Of a stretch of DNA of 5,573 bases, positions 1 through 3,708 are shown piece by piece; position 1 is the stretch's first letter; every line of letters starts with the position of its first letter. This DNA comes from G039029935 sp039029935. GTDB taxonomy: Bacteria > Chloroflexota > Anaerolineae > Caldilineales > Caldilineaceae. Both the position numbers and the translations under genes were made by a program. Below the pieces are notes generated by a model. That model did not search any database. It saw only the letters and a list, made by a program, of their open reading frames with translations, and was not told the origin of the DNA. The stretch lies in NCBI GenBank assembly GCA_039029935.1, contig JBCCFC010000942.1, positions 1 to 5,573 on the forward strand, written 5' to 3'.

Positions 1-16
1 CCCCCCCCTGTCGGTT

Positions 17-50
17 GAGCCTGTCGAAACCGCCCCCCTTCGACAGGCTC
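17..50. repeat. 12-bp inverted repeat (REP-like palindrome)
   Basis: GAGCCTGTCGAA (17-28) and its exact reverse complement TTCGACAGGCTC (39-50) flank a 10-nt C-rich loop; a T16-A51 pair extends the stem. C runs lie on the left and in the loop. No T-run follows on the plus strand, so it is not a classic terminator in that direction. The CCTGTCGAA/TTCGACAGG word is, from memory, a frequent dispersed intergenic palindrome in many bacterial genomes. It lies downstream of the minus-strand aldo/keto reductase, beyond the heptamer array, so it could act as an mRNA 3'-end stem for that gene. That role is inference. Confidence 0.7.
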
Positions 51-71
51 AGGGGTCTGAATGGTTACCTT

Positions 72-155
72 CACTAATCACTCTTCACTCTTCACTAATC
101 ACTCTTCACTAATCACTAATCACTCTTCACTCTTCACTCTTCACTCTTCATTCTT
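72..155. repeat. Two-variant heptamer tandem array
   Basis: Twelve head-to-tail 7-nt units occupy this stretch. Writing CACTAAT as A and CACTCTT as B, the order is A B B A B A A B B B B, then a one-base variant CATTCTT. A partial thirteenth unit, CACTA (156-160), contains the reverse complement of the aldo/keto reductase stop codon, so the array is continuous with the gene end. Heptamer arrays of this style resemble in form, not sequence, the STRR repeats of filamentous cyanobacteria. Function is unknown; slippage at a 7-nt period would leave the gene intact because the array lies outside the coding sequence. Confidence 0.93.
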
Positions 156-157
156 CA

Positions 158-1090
158 CTATCCAAGAATCTTGTTAATCTCCGCCATCTCATCCGTTGTC
201 AGCACCCACTCCGCACTCTTGGCATTGGACTGGACCTGTGACAATTTGGTTGCGCCGGAGATGACCGAACTGACCTGTGGTTGACCCAGTAGCCATGCAT
301 GAGCCAACTCGACCATGCTATGACCTCGCTCCTCGGCCCACGCTGTCATGGCCTCAACTTTGGTGTAGTTGTCCTCAGTCATATAGCGTTGGACATAGGC
401 GTTGTTCTCACCGCGTGATCCAACAGGGGCTGGCTCGTTGCGTTTATACTTGCCTGTGAGGAAGCCGCCAGCCAGTGGGAAGAAGGGCAAAATGCCGACA
501 TTGTGCGCATTACAGAAGGGGATCATCTCAAACTCCTGCTGTCGTTCAAACATGTGATAGTGATTTTGAATCGAGACAAAGGGGACGGAGCCACGCAACT
601 CGGCGATGACATTGGCACGGGACAGTTGCCACGCCGCAAAGTTGGATGCACCGATGTAACGCACTTTGCCACTGCGGACGAGATCATCCAACGCCCGCAA
701 CGTCTCCTCAATGGGCGTGGTATCATCCCAGCGATGAATTTGGTAAAGGTCAATATAGTCATTCTGTAGGCTGCGCAGACTACGCTCGACATTGTTCATG
801 ATATGATAGCGAGATGCCCCGATATCGTTGGGACCATCACCCGTCTTCATGCATACTTTGGTCGCCACCACCACCTTGTCCCATTTTCCCTTGAGCGCAA
901 CCCCCAAGGTCTGCTCTGAACGCCCCCCTTGATAAATATCTGCCGTATCAATCAAGTTAATCCCCAGATCAATGGCCCCATCAATAATCTCATTGACGCC
1001 CTGTTGATCGACCTTGCCTCCAAATTGATTGGTCCCCAGCCCAATCGCTGACACACGCACACCCGCACTGCCTAGTTGTCGATATTGCAT
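158..1090 (-). CDS. Aldo/keto reductase, NAD(P)H-dependent
   Basis: A 310-residue single-domain (beta/alpha)8 aldo/keto reductase, the usual family length, predicted cytosolic. It would reduce an aldehyde or ketone with NADPH or NADH; the substrate cannot be read from the sequence. The catalytic tetrad is complete: Asp48 and Tyr53 in LIDTADIYQGG, Lys78 in VVATKV, His119 in LYQIHRWDD. The N-terminal strand and turn read YRQLGSAGVRVSAIGLGTNQFGG (residues 3-25, with small gaps to family consensus), and the cofactor-phosphate loop SGATKLSQVQSN is at 278-289. The start is fixed by AAAGGAG (complement of 1099-1105) 8 nt before the ATG at 1090. The stop TAG lies inside the last partial unit of the heptamer array. 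It follows the flavin reductase gene on the same strand after 117 bp; I see no convincing promoter between them, so co-transcription is possible. General stress or sugar aldehyde reduction is a guess only. Confidence 0.95.
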   Translation of the reverse strand: MQYRQLGSAGVRVSAIGLGTNQFGGKVDQQGVNEIIDGAIDLGINLIDTADIYQGGRSEQTLGVALKGKWDKVVVATKVCMKTGDGPNDIGASRYHIMNNVERSLRSLQNDYIDLYQIHRWDDTTPIEETLRALDDLVRSGKVRYIGASNFAAWQLSRANVIAELRGSVPFVSIQNHYHMFERQQEFEMIPFCNAHNVGILPFFPLAGGFLTGKYKRNEPAPVGSRGENNAYVQRYMTEDNYTKVEAMTAWAEERGHSMVELAHAWLLGQPQVSSVISGATKLSQVQSNAKSAEWVLTTDEMAEINKILG

Positions 1091-1110
1091 CGTAAAAACT
1101 CCTTTGAAAA

Positions 1111-1147
1111 AGTTGAAAGGTGGAAGGGTTGAAAGGTTGAAGAGTTG
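1111..1147. repeat. Degenerate GTTGAA(A/G)G purine repeat tract
   Basis: The plus strand carries GTTGAAAGG, GGAAGG, GTTGAAAGG and GTTGAAGAGTTG in succession. On the minus strand these read CAACTCTTCAACC, TTTCAACCC and TTCCACC, the same word family as the octamers around the group II intron at 2000-2031 and 2822-2836. The tract sits just upstream of the ribosome binding site of the aldo/keto reductase, so it would be in that gene's leader if transcribed from upstream. Confidence 0.75.
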
Positions 1148-1168
1148 TCTGATTAACCTGTAACCTCC

Positions 1169-1208
1169 AACACTATCACACCATCACACCATCACACCAT
1201 TACACCAC
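1169..1208. repeat. CACACCAT octamer tandem array
   Basis: Three perfect CACACCAT octamers (1177-1184, 1185-1192, 1193-1200) are flanked by degenerate units AACACTAT (1169-1176) and TACACCAC (1201-1208). The last unit shares base 1208 with the reverse-complemented stop codon of the flavin reductase (1208-1210), so, like the heptamer array, it starts exactly at a gene's 3' end. A degenerate inverted relative lies at 1941-1978 on the other side of that gene. Confidence 0.88.
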
Positions 1209-1831
1209 TACGCCGGACGCGGCATGTCAAAAATTTGATTGACTCGACAATAGCCGCCACCAGCCAAGCGCCCAACGGGTTTGTAGGCTTCGTAGTTGAT
1301 GCGGTTGCGCTCGCCCAGAATTTCGTCGGCGACGTGGATCATGACCACACGGCCAATGACAATCATGGAGCCACCGCCTCGGCTTTCCTCGACCTCATAG
1401 CTGTGAACCATCTTGCATTCAAAGTTGACAAGGCTTTCACCGACGCGCGGGGCGGCAACCATTTCGGATGGCACAGCGGTTAAGTTGGCGTGGACAAATT
1501 CATCTACGTCGGGTGGCAGTGTGGCCGATGTTAAGTTCATGGCCTCTGCGGTGGCCTCGGAAACCATGTTGACGACAAATTCGCCCGTCTCCATAATGTT
1601 ACTGACGGTATCCTTGTTGAAGCGATTGTGTTCATTGGGTGTGGCACGTCCGCTGCCAAAGATAACATGTGGTGGGTCAGCACTAAATGCGTTGAAAAAG
1701 GAATACGGGGCAAGATTGTTAACACCCGCGTTGTCTACCGTTGATATCCATCCAATAGGGCGAGGCACCACTGCCCCTGTGAGCAGTTTGTAGATTGTTG
1801 ACGTTTCTGTTGTTTCTGGATTGAATTGCAT
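1208..1831 (-). CDS. Flavin reductase-like FMN-binding split-barrel protein
   Basis: A 207-residue protein of the flavin reductase-like family (FMN-binding split beta-barrel, Pfam Flavin_Reduct type). Members bind FMN and either reduce free flavin with NAD(P)H for a partner monooxygenase or act as flavoproteins of uncertain substrate. Family marks are PRPIGWIST (23-31), NNLAPYSFFNAFS (38-50), the central FVVNMVSE (85-92), the barrel strand MIVIGRVV (156-163), and the C-terminal RLAGGGYC (188-195) with IFDMPRP (200-206). Length is normal; no signal peptide or membrane segment is seen, so it should be cytosolic. The ATG at 1829-1831 is preceded by AGAAGGA (complement of 1837-1843) at 5 nt spacing, supporting the start. 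It is upstream of the aldo/keto reductase on the same strand and divergent from the intron and methyltransferase. No monooxygenase partner is in the window, so the exact role stays open. Confidence 0.92.
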   Translation of the reverse strand: MQFNPETTETSTIYKLLTGAVVPRPIGWISTVDNAGVNNLAPYSFFNAFSADPPHVIFGSGRATPNEHNRFNKDTVSNIMETGEFVVNMVSEATAEAMNLTSATLPPDVDEFVHANLTAVPSEMVAAPRVGESLVNFECKMVHSYEVEESRGGGSMIVIGRVVMIHVADEILGERNRINYEAYKPVGRLAGGGYCRVNQIFDMPRPA

Positions 1832-1898
1832 ATGATTCCTTCTTTTTTGTTATATCAACTTTGCAAGATTCGCATACAACACGAATCCTCTCACCCCC

Positions 1899-1928
1899 AT
1901 TGTATACTGAGTATTTGCACAAGAACAA
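1899..1928 (-). promoter_or_regulatory. Possible sigma-70-type promoter for the flavin reductase
   Basis: On the minus strand TTGTTC (complement of 1923-1928) and TACAAT (complement of 1899-1904) are separated by 18 nt. The -10 matches TATAAT at 5 of 6 bases and the -35 matches TTGACA at 3 of 6. It would give a leader of about 60 nt before the ATG at 1831. The match is weak and rests on consensus alone. Confidence 0.25.
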
Positions 1929-1940
1929 CTCTGGGGGCGA

Positions 1941-1978
1941 GTGTGGTGTTGTCTATGGTAGTGGGTCGGTGTGATAGT
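1941..1978. repeat. Degenerate inverted copy of the CACACCAT-type tract
   Basis: The plus strand is rich in GTGTGGTG, ATGGTAGTGGG and GGTGTGATAGT words. GGTGTGATAGT (1968-1978) is the exact 11-base reverse complement of ACTATCACACC at 1172-1182, so this tract is an inverted, decayed relative of the array at the other end of the flavin reductase gene. The rest of the 200-bp spacer 1832-2031 holds the possible promoter and the octamer repeats, and otherwise nothing I can name. Confidence 0.5.
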
Positions 1979-1999
1979 TTTATTGAGAGAAGATGGATT

Positions 2000-2031
2000 C
2001 TTCACTCTTCAACTCTTCAACTCTTCAACTT
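2000..2031 (+). repeat. CTTCAACT octamer array, 5' exon of the intron
   Basis: CTTCACT (2000-2006) is followed by three perfect CTTCAACT octamers (2007-2014, 2015-2022, 2023-2030) and T2031. The last 12 bases are the intron's binding sites: IBS2 ACTCTT (2020-2025) and IBS1 CAACTT (2026-2031). Because these sites span the repeat period, the array presents the same or nearly the same target several times. The tract resumes after the intron at 2822. Confidence 0.9.
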
Positions 2032-2261
2032 GTGCGCCGCTTAACGACGTGATAGATTCCCTACCAAGTAGGGATTAGGAAAATCGTATATAAAGGAAAC
2101 ACTAATAGTTCACCAGACTTAGCGTGAAAGGAAACTGACACGTGAACAGAGCATGTCTGGAAAGCCAGTTGAGGGGTAGCTACAGGCCCCAAGAAGATAT
2201 GGCAAGAACTACCCGACAAGGTAAAGGCTAAACTGCTTGAATCCGAGTGTCCAGCGGAGTA

Positions 2262-2267
2262 AAGAGT
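2262..2267 (+). other. Exon-binding site 2 (EBS2) of the group II intron
   Basis: AAGAGT forms six Watson-Crick pairs with IBS2 ACTCTT (2020-2025), placed directly upstream of IBS1 as the group II target-recognition rule requires. It lies in domain I, 44 nt before EBS1 start, the expected order. Confidence 0.8.
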
Positions 2268-2305
2268 CTCTCTATGGAAAGGTAGCTGTAACCGTAGGTC
2301 ATATA

Positions 2306-2311
2306 GAGTTG
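2306..2311 (+). other. Exon-binding site 1 (EBS1) of the group II intron
   Basis: GAGTTG pairs with IBS1 CAACTT (2026-2031), the six bases immediately before the 5' splice site: five Watson-Crick pairs and a terminal G2306-U2031 wobble. It sits in a loop-like context in domain I. The preceding A2305 can pair with the first 3' exon base T2822. Confidence 0.8.
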
Positions 2312-2652
2312 AGGGTCAAAAGGTTGGACCCGCAATAACAAAGCCTGTCAAGAAGACAACGTTCATCAGGGCAGGAAAGTACGACGTATGACAGCGTTTG
2401 CTAGTGAAGCAAATCAAGGGCATGAACAGTATACCTAAATTGGGTTGAGAACGTCTATCACGAACGGAAAGCGGGATTGCCTAAGTGCCGAGAGGCATAG
2501 GGTAACAGAGTTCTCGTAGTAGTCAACTGAAAGTACAGGGGTAACGCCCTGCGCATGGCGAAGGGGAACAGGTCAGTAGACGCAGCTTGTGTAGCTGCAA
2601 GTCAAAGGAAAATGTGGGAATTAGCGAAATGCTCGAACAAGCCACAAAGTAC

Positions 2653-2689
2653 ATTAACATCGTCAAACGGAGAGATTGACGATGTTAAA
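2653..2689 (+). other. 13-bp perfect hairpin in intron domain IV
   Basis: TTAACATCGTCAA (2654-2666) and TTGACGATGTTAA (2676-2688) are exact reverse complements around a 9-nt loop. It occupies domain IV, where ORF-bearing introns carry the maturase gene. Smaller stems CAGGG/CCCTG (2536-2551) and GCAGCT/AGCTGC (2582-2598) precede it. The compact stems suggest an ORF-less RNA rather than a random mid-gene deletion. Confidence 0.8.
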
Positions 2690-2707
2690 TTGACGAAACT
2701 GACTGGA

Positions 2708-2741
2708 GAGCCTATTGCGGTGAAAGTCGCACGATGGGTTC
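2708..2741 (+). ncRNA. Group II intron domain V (catalytic hairpin)
   Basis: Exactly 34 nt, the standard length. GAGCCTATT pairs with GATGGGTTC through nine pairs including G-U; a two-base AC bulge (2732 region) follows, then GCGGT/GTCGC closes a GAAA tetraloop. The catalytic triad AGC is at 2709-2711. All metal-binding elements of domain V are therefore present, so the intron RNA looks catalytically intact. Confidence 0.95.
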
Positions 2742-2744
2742 GGT

Positions 2745-2821
2745 GGGGGGAAGTTGGAAAAGTCGCTAATCACATCAGTGTCCGCACTGGCATTAGAAAA
2801 CTCGCTGGCTTCCTACCCTAT
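2745..2821 (+). ncRNA. Group II intron domain VI with bulged branch-point A
   Basis: GGGGGGAAG (2745-2753) pairs with CTTCCT (2809-2814) and CCC (2816-2818), leaving A2815 as the only bulge, seven nucleotides from the 3' end as expected for the lariat branch point. A 3-nt linker separates it from domain V. The distal part is longer than usual: CTAAT/ATTAG (2766-2770 with 2792-2796) and the hairpin CAGTG-TCCG-CACTG (2776-2789) extend it. The 3' splice site follows CCCTAT at 2821. Confidence 0.9.
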
Positions 2822-2843
2822 TTCAACCCTTCACCCTTTCCCC
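2822..2843 (+). repeat. 3' exon half of the interrupted repeat
   Basis: TTCAACCC, TTCACCC and TTTCCCC follow the intron and continue the CTTCAAC-type tract of 2000-2031. Joined to the 5' exon it recreates a tract like the minus strand of 1111-1147. Confidence 0.75.
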
Positions 2844-2849
2844 TATAAT
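2844..2849 (+). promoter_or_regulatory. TATAAT -10 box for the methyltransferase
   Basis: A perfect TATAAT lies 34 nt before the methyltransferase ATG and 22 nt after the intron end. The -35 position falls at about 2820-2827 on the intron/exon joint, where only poor matches such as TTTCAA exist, so the promoter is supported mainly by the -10. If real, the gene is transcribed independently of intron splicing, with a leader of roughly 25-30 nt. Confidence 0.45.
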
Positions 2850-2869
2850 AAATCTATTTACATCGACAT

Positions 2870-2876
2870 AAGGAGG
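2870..2876 (+). promoter_or_regulatory. Strong Shine-Dalgarno site that sets the methyltransferase start
   Basis: AAGGAGG is placed 6 nt before the ATG at 2883. A longer reading frame opens at 2754, but that start lies inside intron domain VI and has no such site, so the 2883 start is preferred. Confidence 0.9.
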
Positions 2877-2882
2877 CTGTCT

Positions 2883-3488
2883 ATGAACGACGCAATCAAC
2901 TTAAATCCACCAGCCCTCTATGCGACCATCCAACAGGAGACGGTGCGACTCGACTTTGACATGGCCTCCGAGCCGCTGACCAGTTCGCTGCTACGCACAC
3001 TGGTTGCGTCCAAACCACAGGGTCACTTTCTGGAATTGGGGACAGGAACAGGGTTGTCTACGGCTTGGATGCTGGACGGTATGGATGCGGATGCCACACT
3101 GGTTTCGGTGGATGTTGATCCGGCAATGACACGGATTGCCCATCAACATTTGGGACACGACCCGCGACTCACGCTGGTGACGATGGATGGTGGGCAGTTT
3201 CTTGTCGATGCCCATATACAAATGCTCCATCCACCAAGCCCTGGTCCACAGTTCGATCTCATTTTTGCCGATGCCATGCCAGGCAAATATAGTCACTTTG
3301 ACGAAGCCATAAGTTTACTCAAGCCGGGTGGCCTATATGTGATCGACGACATGTTACCTCAACCCAATTGGCCGGATGGACACGCCTACAAGGTGGCAGC
3401 GTTGATTGCGCATCTTGAGTCCCTAGACACGGTGATGATAACCAAGTTGAATTGGGCGACAGGGATCATTTTGGTGGTGAAGCGATAG
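2883..3488 (+). CDS. Class I SAM-dependent O-methyltransferase
   Basis: A 201-residue cytosolic methyltransferase resembling the bacterial O-methyltransferase group related to catechol and caffeoyl-CoA O-methyltransferases. SAM-binding motif I is LELGTGTGLST (50-60); the acidic residue ending strand 2 is Asp77 in SVDVDP (75-80). FDLIFADAMPGKY (124-136) supplies Asp130, and LLKPGGLYVIDDM (145-157) supplies Asp155/Asp156, the places where metal-dependent relatives hold their cation. The C-terminus WATGIILVVKR (191-201) is the usual final strand. The acceptor is unknown: a small catechol-like phenol or a tRNA hydroxyl (as for the TrmR/YrrM relatives) are both possible. The frame extends upstream to 2754, but those 43 residues are translated intron and spacer sequence and are rejected. 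It stands between the intron and a 220-bp spacer and has its own -10 box and ribosome binding site. Confidence 0.92.
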   Translation: MNDAINLNPPALYATIQQETVRLDFDMASEPLTSSLLRTLVASKPQGHFLELGTGTGLSTAWMLDGMDADATLVSVDVDPAMTRIAHQHLGHDPRLTLVTMDGGQFLVDAHIQMLHPPSPGPQFDLIFADAMPGKYSHFDEAISLLKPGGLYVIDDMLPQPNWPDGHAYKVAALIAHLESLDTVMITKLNWATGIILVVKR

Positions 3489-3493
3489 TGCGT

Positions 3494-3521
3494 TTGACCG
3501 TTAATTCTCGCTTGTAAAAAT
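3494..3521 (+). promoter_or_regulatory. Possible promoter for the sulfatase
   Basis: TTGACC (3494-3499, 5 of 6 to TTGACA) is followed after 16 nt by AAAAAT (3516-3521, 4 of 6), with a TG at 3513-3514 resembling an extended -10. It begins 6 nt after the methyltransferase stop. If used, the inverted repeat at 3587-3645 would lie in the sulfatase leader RNA. Consensus evidence only. Confidence 0.3.
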
Positions 3522-3586
3522 ATGCGGAAGTATGCGATACTCAGAGAAATACATACTTAGGAATGGCGATCAAATAACATGCACAA

Positions 3587-3645
3587 ACATGACTGGCAAA
3601 TTATCGAGCGAGACCAGTGTATCAGACCCGATTTGCCAGTCATGT
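3587..3645. repeat. 15-bp perfect inverted repeat with 29-nt loop
   Basis: ACATGACTGGCAAAT (3587-3601) is exactly reverse-complemented at 3631-3645. No T-run follows either arm, so it is not a standard terminator. It lies in the 220-bp spacer between methyltransferase and sulfatase and could be a transcript-end stem, a leader element or a small mobile-element relic. Its arm and loop lengths equal those of the stem at 5484-5542. The remainder of the spacer holds short AAGTATG/CATACTT repeats around 3528-3558 and nothing else I recognise. Confidence 0.85.
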
Positions 3646-3708
3646 AAACGCGCCACTTATTGAATCGCTATTCCTTACTTTGCATAGAACTATTTCAGGA
3701 GAAAATCA

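Larger units (their letters stand above)
2032..2821 (+). mobile_element. Group II intron without an internal ORF (790 nt)
   Basis: A self-splicing retroelement RNA, recognised by several independent marks. It begins GTGCG, the group II 5' consensus. EBS2 AAGAGT (2262-2267) is fully complementary to ACTCTT at exon -12 to -7, and EBS1 GAGTTG (2306-2311) pairs with CAACTT at exon -6 to -1 with one G-U pair. A2305 next to EBS1 could pair with exon base T2822. Domain III is bounded by GAGAAC (2447-2452) and GTTCTC (2510-2515) and holds a GAGA-capped hairpin TGCCGAGAGGCA (2486-2497). Domain V (2708-2741) and domain VI with a bulged A are intact, and the intron ends CCCTAT. Domain IV, where a reverse transcriptase/maturase is normally encoded, is only about 190 nt and holds hairpins instead, so splicing or mobility would need a maturase supplied from elsewhere. 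It is inserted in a repeat between genes, so it interrupts no coding sequence. A IIB-type subclass is likely but not proven. Confidence 0.93.

Noticed and set aside
72..155. CRISPR array
   Set aside because: Units are only 7 nt, are directly abutting and have no spacers; it is a simple tandem repeat.
1949..1978. TTGTCT and GATAGT as a plus-strand promoter driving the intron
   Set aside because: Both hexamers match at only 4 of 6 bases with an 18-nt spacer, inside a degenerate repeat tract; not strong enough to annotate.
2555..2848. 97-codon open frame on the plus strand across the intron's 3' half
   Set aside because: It runs through domains IV, V and VI and past the splice site, shows no reverse transcriptase or other motif, and is explained by structured RNA.
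2754..2882. N-terminal extension of the methyltransferase frame
   Set aside because: The upstream ATG lies in domain VI of the intron and has no ribosome site, while AAGGAGG sits 6 nt before the ATG at 2883. The extra residues do not resemble the family.
3660..3688. TTGAAT-17-CATAGA as a sulfatase promoter
   Set aside because: The -10 matches only 3 of 6 bases, and the transcription start would fall on the ribosome binding site, leaving almost no leader.
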